From assembly GCF_023016065.1 (NCBI RefSeq), contig NZ_JALKAQ010000009.1, forward strand, positions 1 through 64,000: DNA of 64,000 nt. Reading direction: 5' to 3'. This stretch comes from Marinobacter sp. S0848L. GTDB lineage: Bacteria; Pseudomonadota; Gammaproteobacteria; Pseudomonadales; Oleiphilaceae. How positions within the stretch are numbered: the first letter of the stretch is position 1; each line of letters starts with the position of its first letter. The position numbers were made by a program, and so were the translations under genes. The notes beneath the pieces are model-generated. The model had not been told where the DNA came from, did not search any database, and saw only the letters and a list, made by a program, of their open reading frames with translations. Below, piece after piece: positions 56,343 through 64,000 of the stretch.

Positions 56343-57464
56343 ATGGAGTTTGAAAAGCTGTTACGGCTAATGGTGGAAAAGGGCGGTTCGGACCTTTTTA
56401 TCACCGCAGGTGTTCCGCCTAGCATGAAAGTGAACGGCAAGGTGTTGCCCGTCACGAAAAATGCGTTAACGCCGGAACAGACTCGAGAGTTTGTCTACGG
56501 TGCGATGAATGACAAACAGCGCGCCGAGTTCGACGAAAGCCACGAGTGTAACTTTGCCATCAGCGCCCGAGGCATCGGTCGATTCCGGGTGAGTGCGTTT
56601 TTTCAGCGCAACCTGTGCGGCATGGTGTTGCGACGCATTGAAGTGAAGATCCCGCAAATTGATGAGCTTTCATTGCCGGAAGTCATTAAAGACCTGGCCA
56701 TGACCAAGCGAGGCCTGATCATGTTTGTGGGCGCGACCGGTACCGGTAAGTCCACTTCATTGGCGGCGATGCTTGGGCACCGTAACCGTAATAGCCGCGG
56801 GCATATTATATCTATTGAAGACCCCATTGAATTTATACACCAGCACCAAGGCTGCATCGTCACTCAGCGTGAAGTCGGTATAGATACAGAAAGTTTTGAT
56901 GTGGCGTTGAAAAACACCCTGCGTCAGGCGCCGGATGTCATCTTGATTGGTGAGGTGCGTACCCGCCAGACCATGGAGTATTCGGTGCAGTTCGCGGAAA
57001 CCGGTCACCTTTGTCTGGCGACGTTGCACGCGAACAACGCAAACCAGGCGCTGGACCGGATTATCCAGTTCTTTCCGCCGGAACAGCACAACCAGATCTG
57101 GATGGACTTGTCGCTTAATCTGAAAGCCATCGTGGCTCAGCAGTTGGTGCCAACGCCGGACGGTAAAGGCCGAAAAGCGGTTATTGAGGTATTAATCAAT
57201 ACACCTCTGGTGGCCGACATGATTCGTAAAGGCGAAGTCCACAAGCTTAAAGAGCTGATGTCGAAATCGAACGAAAGCGGTATGCAGACCTTCGATCAGG
57301 CGTTGTATAAGCTTTATTCCGAAGGCTCAATCACCTATGAGGACGCCTTGGCCCATGCGGACTCGGCTAACGATCTGCGCTTGATGATCAAGCTTGGCAG
57401 CGACGCAAAGGGCGCTGACAGCTTGTCGTCATCGGTCGATAAACTGACCATCCAGGACGACTGA
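56343..57464 (+). CDS. pilU: Pilus retraction ATPase PilU
   Basis: PilT paralogue of 373 residues, a PilT-dependent retraction motor. Walker A GATGTGKSTS (near 127), SIEDPIEFIH, VILIGEVRTRQTMEYS. The PilT AIRNLIRE motif is replaced by TPLVADMIRKGEVHKLKELM, as expected for PilU. C-terminal tail of about 25 residues (SDAKGADSLSSS). Ends at an intrinsic terminator. Confidence 0.96.
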   Translation: MEFEKLLRLMVEKGGSDLFITAGVPPSMKVNGKVLPVTKNALTPEQTREFVYGAMNDKQRAEFDESHECNFAISARGIGRFRVSAFFQRNLCGMVLRRIEVKIPQIDELSLPEVIKDLAMTKRGLIMFVGATGTGKSTSLAAMLGHRNRNSRGHIISIEDPIEFIHQHQGCIVTQREVGIDTESFDVALKNTLRQAPDVILIGEVRTRQTMEYSVQFAETGHLCLATLHANNANQALDRIIQFFPPEQHNQIWMDLSLNLKAIVAQQLVPTPDGKGRKAVIEVLINTPLVADMIRKGEVHKLKELMSKSNESGMQTFDQALYKLYSEGSITYEDALAHADSANDLRLMIKLGSDAKGADSLSSSVDKLTIQDD

Positions 57465-57473
57465 ATCTATCTG

Positions 57474-57503
57474 GCAAAAAGCCTCCAGTCGGGGGCTTTT
57501 TGC
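57474..57503 (+). terminator. Intrinsic terminator after pilU
   Basis: GCAAAAAGCC (57474-57483) and GGCTTTTTGC (57494-57503) form a 10-bp stem with a short loop; T tract inside the stem, 7 bases after pilU. Terminates pilT-pilU. Confidence 0.85.
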
Positions 57504-57609
57504 GTTTTAAATGTGGCAGAAACAATTAGCTTTGCAAATAAGTAGTTTTGGCATTTGAGGCCGTAACCCTCTGCTGCGTATACTCCGCGCAAACTAATAA
57601 GGAGACACC

Positions 57610-59109
57610 ATGCACAAGAATACCAACGTACTCGTGAAGGCCATTCGTTTGGCCACTTTGGCTGCTGTTGCTGCCCCTGCAACCGTAATGGCAGGTGGTT
57701 TTTCATTGAACGAACAAAGCGCCAGCCAGATGGGCGTAGCCAACGCCGGCGCCGCCGCTAACCCTGAAAATGCTACTACCGTTTTCTTCAACCCGGCCGG
57801 TATGAGCCAGTTGTCTGGTACTAATATTTCTTTTGGTGCGGCGGTTTTGGATATTGATGCTGAGGCGAAGAGTGCCTCTGCCAGAAACTTTTTCGGCGAA
57901 GATGTACCAGGCTCCAAGGGTGGGGATATCGCAGATTTAGCGGTGTTGCCTAACTTCTATTTGACTCATGAAGTGAACGATTCCATCGATGTGGGTTTCG
58001 GGATTCATGCTCCTTATGGTCTGGCGGCTGATTATGATGATGACTTTGTTGGCCGCTACTTTGCGGATAAAACAGAGCTAACGGCAATATCCTTCTCTCC
58101 TTCCATTGCCCTAAACAATGGAAAAGGTCTGTCGATGGGCCTCGGCGTTAATATCATGTATGCCGAAGGACGCTTAACCAAGTTTCAAGATGTTCGGGGA
58201 GGCTTCCTGCAGGCCGGTATAGCTCAGGCTATGGCGCAGGCTGGTGTATCAGACCCTTCGTTGCTTCCTCCAGGCACGCTGGCTGCGATTCAAGCGGGAG
58301 CTAGTGCCCAAGCTGATGGATACGAGCAAGCGTATGGTACTCCCTATGCCGATATAGAAGGTGACGATGTCGCAGTAAACTTTCGGGTAGGCTTCTTATA
58401 CGAGTTGAATGAGCGCACTCAGTTTGGTTTGTCTGCCCAAACTGGTACTGAATTCGATCTGGACGGTGACGTTAAAATCACCAAATTCCCGGTTCGTGAT
58501 GGGCAGGGTGGGGTTTCACCGACGACTTTGACTGAAGACGTAACCGTGCCGCTGGCAATTCCTGAGAGCATCACCGTGGGTGCGAGGCATAAACTGACTG
58601 ACACTGTTACGGTGTTGGGGGGAGCCACATACGCTCGCTGGGGCCGCTTTGAAGAACTGGACATTAACTCCAGAGAAGGCGCGAGCGGCAATGTTTCGGG
58701 AGCAACCGGTCGCACAGGCGACACTCCAATCACCCACATCACCGAAAAGTGGAAAAACACGTGGCAGTTCAACGTAGGTGGTATCTGGCAAGCCACTCCT
58801 GAGTGGGCTTTCAAAGCTGGTTATGCGTTTGATGAGTCGCCTGTGGATCAGTTCGTGACGGCACGTATTCCGTCTGAAGACCGCCATTGGCTGACGCTGG
58901 GTGCGCAGTGGAATGATGTTGCAAGTGGCTGGACTGTGGATGCAGCAGTTGGGACCCTGATCTTTGCGGACGACGTGAAGGTTAATGAATTCCAGTACCA
59001 GCACGACGCGCCGTCTCAGAAAGATCCGAATGCAGGTGCGTCTAACTACACTGGCGAATACGAACTCAGCGCCTGGAGCGCTGCGATTGAGGTCAGCAAA
59101 GCGTTCTAA
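57610..59109 (+). CDS. FadL/TodX-type outer-membrane long-chain fatty acid or hydrocarbon porin
   Basis: Outer-membrane beta-barrel of 499 residues. Signal peptide (about 1-29, ending VMAG), then the FadL hatch NEQSASQMGVANAGAA and FFNPAGMSQLSG, and a C-terminal strand ending in F. Family members move fatty acids, alkanes or aromatics. Marinobacter often has several, in keeping with hydrocarbon use. The start has AAGGAGAC, a very strong site. Wobble positions seem to be more often T than in neighbours (for example many GCT, GGT and ACT codons), as in highly expressed genes; I did not compute this. Confidence 0.92.
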   Translation: MHKNTNVLVKAIRLATLAAVAAPATVMAGGFSLNEQSASQMGVANAGAAANPENATTVFFNPAGMSQLSGTNISFGAAVLDIDAEAKSASARNFFGEDVPGSKGGDIADLAVLPNFYLTHEVNDSIDVGFGIHAPYGLAADYDDDFVGRYFADKTELTAISFSPSIALNNGKGLSMGLGVNIMYAEGRLTKFQDVRGGFLQAGIAQAMAQAGVSDPSLLPPGTLAAIQAGASAQADGYEQAYGTPYADIEGDDVAVNFRVGFLYELNERTQFGLSAQTGTEFDLDGDVKITKFPVRDGQGGVSPTTLTEDVTVPLAIPESITVGARHKLTDTVTVLGGATYARWGRFEELDINSREGASGNVSGATGRTGDTPITHITEKWKNTWQFNVGGIWQATPEWAFKAGYAFDESPVDQFVTARIPSEDRHWLTLGAQWNDVASGWTVDAAVGTLIFADDVKVNEFQYQHDAPSQKDPNAGASNYTGEYELSAWSAAIEVSKAF

Positions 59110-59133
59110 GACATCGCTTAGCTAACCGCAATA

Positions 59134-59171
59134 AAAAACGCCCGGTTGAGGAAACTCACCGGGCGTTTTGC
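59134..59171. terminator. Bidirectional terminator (fadL-like and polA)
   Basis: ACGCCCGGTTGAG and CTCACCGGGCGT pair (one bulged T) around GAAA, with A tract before and T tract after. It lies between the convergent genes, 2 bases from the polA stop. Confidence 0.9.
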
Positions 59172-59172
59172 G

Positions 59173-61896
59173 TTAGTGGGCTTGATCCCAGTTATCACCA
59201 ACGCCCGCTTCCACGAGCAGCGGTACGTCCAGTTTGGCGGCGGCAGACATGCGCTGTACCAAACCGTCACGAACTTTATCCACTGCCTCTTCGCGAACTT
59301 CGATGATCAGTTCGTCGTGCACCTGCATGGTCATCACGGCATCATCTGCGTGGTTTTTGTACAGCCACTGGTCCACATCAATCATTGCGCGTTTGATGAT
59401 GTCGGCGGCAGTGCCTTGCATTGGTGCGTTGATGGCGGTGCGCTCGGCGGCCTGTTGCAGCTGTTTGTTACGGGCGTTGATCTCCGGCAGGTACAGGCGG
59501 CGGCCATACAGGGTTTCCACATAGCCGTCTTCGTGAGCTTGTTTGCGGATGTTGTCCATGTAACGCAGTACGCCTGGGTAGCGCTCGAAGTAGCGGTCGA
59601 TGTATTCCTGAGCCACTTTCCGCTCTACCCCCAGCTGGCGGGCCAATCCAAAGGCGGACATGCCGTAGATCAGGCCGAAGTTAATGGCTTTGGCGCTGCG
59701 GCGCTGGTCGGAGGAGACTTCAATCAGGCTCACCCCGAATACTTCCGCGGCGGTCGCCTTGTGGATATCTTCGCCGTGCTCGAAGGCTTTTAGCAGGCCT
59801 TTGTCACCAGACAAGTGCGCCATGATGCGCAGTTCAATCTGCGAGTAGTCCGCCGCCAGCAGTTTGTAGCCTTCCGGCGCGATGAACGCCTGACGAATCC
59901 GGCGGCCTTCCAGGGTTCGAATCGGGATATTCTGCAGGTTCGGTTCTGAGGATGAGAGCCGCCCTGTAGCCGTCACCGCCTGATGGTATGAGGTGTGCAC
60001 CCGGCCAGTTCGGTGATGGATCAGTTCGGGCAAGGTGTCGGTGTAAGTCGACTTGAGCTTGCTCAGGCTGCGGTGTTCCACAATCAGCCGGGGCAGTTCA
60101 TGCTCGTGGGCAAGCTCTTGCAGCACGGGTTCCGCGGTAGACGGTGCGCCTTTTGGCGTTTTCTTGACGACCCGCAGCCCCAGTTTGTCGTAAAGAATCG
60201 CTTGCAGCTGTTTAGGAGAGCCCAGGTTAAAGGCTTCGCCGGCCACCTCATGGGCTTCTTTCTCAAGTTCGGCCATGCGCTCCGCCAACTCCTGGCTGTG
60301 CTGCCGCAGTGTACTGGCGCTGATCAGCGTGCCTCGCTGCTCCATGCGGGACAGCACCGGTACCAAAGGCAGGTCAATGTCCCGGTATACGGATTCGAGT
60401 TTGCCGGTTTCTTTCAGTTTAGGGTTTAAAGCATGGTGCAGGCGCAGAGTGATGTCTGCGTCTTCGGCGGCGTAGGGGCCGGCTTTTTCCAGATCGATCT
60501 GATTGAAGGTCAGCTGCTTCGCGCCTTTGCCTGCGATGGATTCAAAGCTGACGGTATCTTCGTCCAGATAGGCTTTGGCGAGACTGTCCATGTCGTGGCG
60601 AGTGGCCACAGAGTTAAGCACGTAAGACTCCACCATGGTGTCGTTGCCGATGCCATCAAGGTGAATGCCGTGATTCGCCAGTACGTTTTTGTCGTATTTC
60701 AGATTCTGGCCGATTTTCGCGTGCCTGGGGTTCTCCAGAAGCGGTTTAAGCTGGGCCAGCACGTCATCCCGGTCCAGTTGCTCGGGGGCGCCCATGTAAT
60801 CGTGGCCAACAGGCACGTACGCCGCTTCTCCGGGTTCGATGGCGAAGGAGACACCGACGATTTCGGCATCCATATAGCGCAAGCTGGTGGTTTCGGTGTC
60901 GAAGGCAAATTCATCCGCAGCTTCCAGGCGTTTTACCCATGCATCGAACTCAGCCTGCTCGGTGATGACCGTATAAGTTCTTTCGATGGCCTGCTTCGGT
61001 TCGGAGGCGTCGGCAGTTGCCGGCTTGTCGCTGTCACGGTTTTCAAGTTCGGAAATCCAGCCGCGGAATTCGTATTCTTTAAACAGCTCCAGCAGTGCAT
61101 CGTCGTTCTGTTCGCGGTCTTTCAGGTCTTCCAGACCAAATTCCAGATCCACGTCCAGCCGGATGGTCGCCAATTCACGGCTCAGGGGCAGGGTGTCGAT
61201 GGCCTCGCGCAGGTATTCGCCAATCTTGCCTTTGATCTCGCTGGCGTGTTCGATCAGGTTGTCCAGGTCGTGGTATGCCTGAAGCCATTTGACCGCGGTT
61301 TTCGGGCCGCACTTGTTCACACCCGGAATGTTGTCTACCTTGTCGCCAACCAAGGCCAGGTAATCGATGATCTGCTCTGGCGTTACGCCGAATTTCTCGA
61401 TAACGCCGTCGCGGTCCATGGCGGTTTCGGTCATGGTGTTGATCAGGGTGACGTGGTCGCTCACCAGTTGCGCCATGTCTTTGTCGCCGGTAGACACCAC
61501 CACATCAATGCCTTTGTCGGTGGCCTCATAGGCCAGTGTGCCTATGACATCGTCGGCCTCGACACCGGGCACAATCAAAAGCGGCAGCCCCATCGCCTTT
61601 ACAATCTCGTGGATGGGTTCAATCTGCATGGCCAGGTCTTCCGGCATCGGCGGGCGGTTGGCCTTGTACTCTTCGTACATCTCGTGACGGAAGGTTTTGC
61701 CCTTGGCATCAAACACCACCACGACTTTGGATTCAGGAAAGTCCTGGTCCAGTCGGCGCAGCATACTGACTACGCCTTTGATTGCGCCGGTGGGGTGGTT
61801 CTTGCTGGTGGTCAGCGGAGGCAGCGCGTGGTAGGCACGGAACAAATAGGACGAACCGTCTACCAGAACCACGGGTGGAGTTTTTTTCTCAGTCAT
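59173..61896 (-). CDS. polA: DNA polymerase I
   Basis: Repair and Okazaki-fragment polymerase of 907 residues: 5'-3' nuclease (about 1-295), 3'-5' proofreading domain (about 330-510) and polymerase (about 520-907). The proofreading site is intact (FAFDTETTSLRY), as is polymerase motif A (DYSQIELRI near 685) and C (VHDELI). Start is the ATG giving MTEKKTPPVVLVDGSSYLFR; the frame stays open 16 codons upstream. It sits beside the DUF2782 gene, the usual pairing. Confidence 0.97.
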   Translation of the reverse strand: MTEKKTPPVVLVDGSSYLFRAYHALPPLTTSKNHPTGAIKGVVSMLRRLDQDFPESKVVVVFDAKGKTFRHEMYEEYKANRPPMPEDLAMQIEPIHEIVKAMGLPLLIVPGVEADDVIGTLAYEATDKGIDVVVSTGDKDMAQLVSDHVTLINTMTETAMDRDGVIEKFGVTPEQIIDYLALVGDKVDNIPGVNKCGPKTAVKWLQAYHDLDNLIEHASEIKGKIGEYLREAIDTLPLSRELATIRLDVDLEFGLEDLKDREQNDDALLELFKEYEFRGWISELENRDSDKPATADASEPKQAIERTYTVITEQAEFDAWVKRLEAADEFAFDTETTSLRYMDAEIVGVSFAIEPGEAAYVPVGHDYMGAPEQLDRDDVLAQLKPLLENPRHAKIGQNLKYDKNVLANHGIHLDGIGNDTMVESYVLNSVATRHDMDSLAKAYLDEDTVSFESIAGKGAKQLTFNQIDLEKAGPYAAEDADITLRLHHALNPKLKETGKLESVYRDIDLPLVPVLSRMEQRGTLISASTLRQHSQELAERMAELEKEAHEVAGEAFNLGSPKQLQAILYDKLGLRVVKKTPKGAPSTAEPVLQELAHEHELPRLIVEHRSLSKLKSTYTDTLPELIHHRTGRVHTSYHQAVTATGRLSSSEPNLQNIPIRTLEGRRIRQAFIAPEGYKLLAADYSQIELRIMAHLSGDKGLLKAFEHGEDIHKATAAEVFGVSLIEVSSDQRRSAKAINFGLIYGMSAFGLARQLGVERKVAQEYIDRYFERYPGVLRYMDNIRKQAHEDGYVETLYGRRLYLPEINARNKQLQQAAERTAINAPMQGTAADIIKRAMIDVDQWLYKNHADDAVMTMQVHDELIIEVREEAVDKVRDGLVQRMSAAAKLDVPLLVEAGVGDNWDQAH

Positions 61897-61994
61897 GTCG
61901 ATGCAAATCCGGATTCTGATTGAAGCGTGGGTTGGCTTATGCAACTCTTAAGAAGAGTGCAATTCAAAGCCTGAACGATGACTCAGAGGGTACC

Positions 61995-62339
61995 ATGAAA
62001 ATGAAACGAATCGCCTGTTCCACCCTGTTGTTGGGCTGTTTCTCTGTGCCGTTGATGGCTCAGGATGACGGGGCTTTGGATGCGACACCGGTGGAAACGC
62101 CAAAAGAGCCGCTGGTGATCACTGACTACCAACCCCCTGCAGGTGGTACCGAGATTGTGATTCGCCCGGGTGATGGCGAAGTGTTTTACGAATATCGGGT
62201 GAACGGGCAGCTGATGGAAATCAAAGTCGTGCCCGAGGTCGGGCCAGAATATTATCTGGTGCCTGCTGATGGCGGTGGTTGGGTGCAGGACACGGACTCG
62301 GACCTCCTTGTCCCCAGCTGGGTGCTGTTCCGCTGGTAA
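61995..62339 (+). CDS. DUF2782 periplasmic protein
   Basis: Exported protein of 114 residues: signal peptide (about 1-22, ending PLMAQ), then the DUF2782 domain (EIVIRPGDGEVFYEYRVNGQLMEIKVVP and YYLVPADGGGW). Function not known. ATG at 61995 with AGAGGG ahead; an earlier in-frame ATG would start in the polA leader. Divergent from polA, a constant neighbour. Confidence 0.9.
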   Translation: MKMKRIACSTLLLGCFSVPLMAQDDGALDATPVETPKEPLVITDYQPPAGGTEIVIRPGDGEVFYEYRVNGQLMEIKVVPEVGPEYYLVPADGGGWVQDTDSDLLVPSWVLFRW

Positions 62340-62368
62340 CGACTCCTTTCTTCCAGACTAAACGCCGC

Positions 62369-62881
62369 CTAAATCAGGTTGATTTCGACTGACTTTGAGC
62401 GGCGGCTCTCCAGCCCTTCAACATCGACAGTGGTAATGGCGAACTCGTAAGCGCCCGGGGGTAGGCCGGTCAGCGGGTATTTGGTGTTGCTGGTGTCGGT
62501 AATCGGGATCACGCTGAAGCGGTCCTTGTACTTCAAGCGGTAATAGATCCGGTATTCGGCAATTTGCCCCACGGCAAGAGATGAGCCGTCTTCCCGCGTG
62601 AGCGGAGCGCTCCACACGAGTGTTTTTGGCAGGCTGAGCGACTGATTTGCCGGTGGGCGTTTGGAAAACGAGTCAGGCGTGTTCGTGAATGTGCCGCTGG
62701 TGTTGTCCTGAAGCTGTTTTGTTGGGGTGTTGGCCGGGGTTTCGGTGTGTTGGCTCTTTGCTGTATTTGATGAGCTTGCGCTGTCCTGACAGCCTGCCAA
62801 CACAAGTGTTGACGCTATAAGTAGGGCCGCAAGCGACACTCGCCGCCGAACACCTGACCGGTGTGATGGGAAATTGTTCAT
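62369..62881 (-). CDS. Lipoprotein with fibronectin type III domain
   Basis: Predicted lipoprotein of 170 residues. Signal peptide with lipobox LAGC (Cys near 30), a Ser/Thr/Asn-rich linker (about 32-75), then one FN3-like domain (IAEYRIYYRL, LPPGAYEFAITTVDVEGLES). It may bind other surface proteins or sugars; nothing more specific can be said. Convergent with DUF2782 with about 30 bases between. Confidence 0.8.
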   Translation of the reverse strand: MNNFPSHRSGVRRRVSLAALLIASTLVLAGCQDSASSSNTAKSQHTETPANTPTKQLQDNTSGTFTNTPDSFSKRPPANQSLSLPKTLVWSAPLTREDGSSLAVGQIAEYRIYYRLKYKDRFSVIPITDTSNTKYPLTGLPPGAYEFAITTVDVEGLESRRSKSVEINLI

Positions 62882-63145
62882 GGTTTACTCGCATACGGGG
62901 TCTTGTGGAGATGCCCCTTAAGGTTCGCATGGAGCCTGAATACAACAGGGAGACGGGCCAGAAAAAGCAGCTGAGGATTATGCCCGTGGCTAAGAAGTGA
63001 TCAAGTGAAAATTTGGTAAAGACTGGGTAATCACTTTTAGTATGAACATTCTAATTTTTACCCGTAACTTAAGTGTTGAAATCTACTAAAGGCCGCCGGA
63101 TTTTCCGGATTTGGGCCGAAAGAGACCAACTTAAGGAGAACTATT

Positions 63146-63547
63146 ATGGGTAAACTTAAATCTTACCAAGAGCAGCTTCAGGACATCGTTGAGAAGGGCA
63201 TCACTGCTGCAGAAGAGCAGCAGAAGAAGCTGGCAGCCAAGCCTTTTGACTACGCTGAGAAGCTGGAAGCAGAAGTTCGCGAATACACCGTTCAGACTTT
63301 GCGTGAGCGTTACAACGGCTACTCCGACACTCTGTTTAATCAGCTGCGCAGCCTGAACACCCGCTTCGGTGACTTTGCCGCCGAGCTGGTTGCCAAGCTG
63401 GAGAAAGAAGCTGCTGAAGGCGCTGACGCTGTTGCAGAAGCTGCGGAAGACGTCGCTGAAAGCGCTGAAGAGGCGAAGAAGTCTGTTGCCAGCAAGAAGC
63501 CGGCGAAGAAGACTGCCGCCAAGAAGAAAACCGCTGCTTCTGCCTAA
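63146..63547 (+). CDS. Phasin-like coiled-coil protein with histone H1-like lysine/alanine tail
   Basis: Protein of 133 residues in three parts: a helical N-terminal half (about 1-85, LKSYQEQLQDIVEKGITAAE, YTVQTLRERYNGYSDTLFNQL), an acidic Ala/Glu stretch (about 88-112) and a basic tail (SKKPAKKTAAKKKTA). The tail resembles AlgP and histone H1 repeats, so DNA binding is possible; the helical part resembles phasins. No signal peptide. Codons are biased towards common ones and the AAGGAG site is strong, so it is likely abundant. The 264-base gap upstream holds its promoter, which I could not pin down. Confidence 0.75.
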   Translation: MGKLKSYQEQLQDIVEKGITAAEEQQKKLAAKPFDYAEKLEAEVREYTVQTLRERYNGYSDTLFNQLRSLNTRFGDFAAELVAKLEKEAAEGADAVAEAAEDVAESAEEAKKSVASKKPAKKTAAKKKTAASA

Positions 63548-63570
63548 TGATTTAGGTTGTTGCAGTAGCG

Positions 63571-63601
63571 AAAAAGGCGCTCCATGGTGAGCGCCTTTTT
63601 T
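63571..63601 (+). terminator. Intrinsic terminator after the lysine/alanine-tailed gene
   Basis: AAAAAGGCGCTC (63571-63582), loop of 6, GAGCGCCTTTTT (63589-63600), then T. A 12-bp stem with T tract, 23 bases after the stop. Confidence 0.92.
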
Positions 63602-63634
63602 GTGCTTTTAACCTTGTAGGAAGGCTAGCGAGTG

Positions 63635-64000
63635 TCACTCGGAACTGGCGGCTTCTGCTTCCGCATCGGTCAGAGGCAGGGTGCGCTCTGAGCCGGTGAT
63701 TTCTTCAAGCCGTTCGATGTCGGATATAAAGCGTTTGGCAACCGCATCAATTTCCAGCCGCTGAGCTACAATTTCCCGCTCGATATCGCGCACCTGACCT
63801 TCCAGCCGGTAGATTTTTTTCAGTGTCGCGTCTGGCACCTTTCGCCCGGCTCTTTCCATCTCGGCGGCTCGACGTTGTTCGTTGTCGAGTTGGCTGGTCA
63901 GCACAGAAATGTTGCCGCGCTTCAAGGCAATGAGGCCTTCCAGTTCCTGAACCTTCCGATGCATGGCCCGAACAGCCTGATCGGGGTGGCTAAAACGTTT
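63635..64000 (-). CDS. Coiled-coil protein, partial at the right window edge
   Basis: The frame is open to the last base of the window, so the start lies beyond it; an internal ATG at 63964 is not trusted as the start. The visible 121 residues are strongly helical with heptads (KVQELEGLIALKRGNISVLT and GQVRDIEREIVAQRL) and end in an acidic tail (DAEAEAASSE). No family recognised. The gene is convergent with the lysine/alanine-tailed gene. Confidence 0.7.
   Translation of the reverse strand, partial: KRFSHPDQAVRAMHRKVQELEGLIALKRGNISVLTSQLDNEQRRAAEMERAGRKVPDATLKKIYRLEGQVRDIEREIVAQRLEIDAVAKRFISDIERLEEITGSERTLPLTDAEAEAASSE

Noticed and set aside
60433..61923. 496-residue open frame on the plus strand antisense to polA
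   Set aside because: Runs opposite to a clear polA. The sequence is the shadow of a gene with biased codons, with no domain, ribosome site or context of its own.

Overview
This window is chromosomal DNA of a marine-type gammaproteobacterium, most likely Marinobacter or a close relative. That is an inference from protein resemblance and gene order; no 16S gene is present. Many blocks follow the order I recall from Pseudomonas: algZ-algR beside hemC-hemD-hemX-hemY and argH; lptM-lysA-dapF-DUF484-xerC; hemW-rdgB-DUF4426-metW-metX followed by yggT-proC-yggS and pilT-pilU; glnK-amtB-ubiK-comM; polA-DUF2782. I saw no insertion sequence, prophage, tRNA, rRNA or CRISPR array. Coding density is high and the region reads as core genome.

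Layout. 0.1-2.6 kb: ubiD and a ferredoxin-type flavin reductase. 2.6-8.6 kb, minus strand: hemC-hemD-hemX-hemY and the algZ/algR LytTR two-component pair, with argH divergent. 10-12.6 kb: a PAS-GGDEF-EAL protein with degenerate catalytic motifs. 12.9-21.2 kb: lptM-lysA-dapF-DUF484-xerC, then an apparently active diguanylate cyclase and a BvgS-like sensor kinase without a receiver domain. 21.2-27.8 kb: two uncharacterised proteins, a patatin/beta-barrel (type Vd) protein, a GntR regulator, a cardiolipin synthase and an AraC regulator. 27.99 kb: a 30-codon small gene with a perfect ribosome binding site and its own terminator, the most interesting unexplained element here. 28.2-38.3 kb: esterase, SMP-30-like protein, quinone reductase-like protein, CPA1 antiporter, tcdA, acyl-CoA dehydrogenase, SDR protein, and an ECF sigma/ChrR anti-sigma pair. 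38.4-41.4 kb: divergent speA and speE. 41.4-45.4 kb: amtB-glnK under a good sigma-54 promoter, ubiK and comM. 45.4-50.7 kb: trmB, then a tightly overlapping minus-strand chain from metX to a small membrane protein. 50.8-52.8 kb: a solitary dynamin-like GTPase. 53-57.5 kb: yggT, proC and yggS, with pilT-pilU divergent. 57.6-64 kb: a FadL porin, polA, DUF2782, a FN3 lipoprotein, a lysine/alanine-tailed small protein and a partial coiled-coil gene at the right edge.

Together the genes cover haem and quinone synthesis, lysine and methionine synthesis, polyamines, nitrogen sensing, twitching motility and several signalling proteins. Where the longest open frame begins upstream of the plausible start, starts were moved using Shine-Dalgarno sequences and the N-termini expected for each family; the reasons are given per gene. 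Domain residue positions are approximate.
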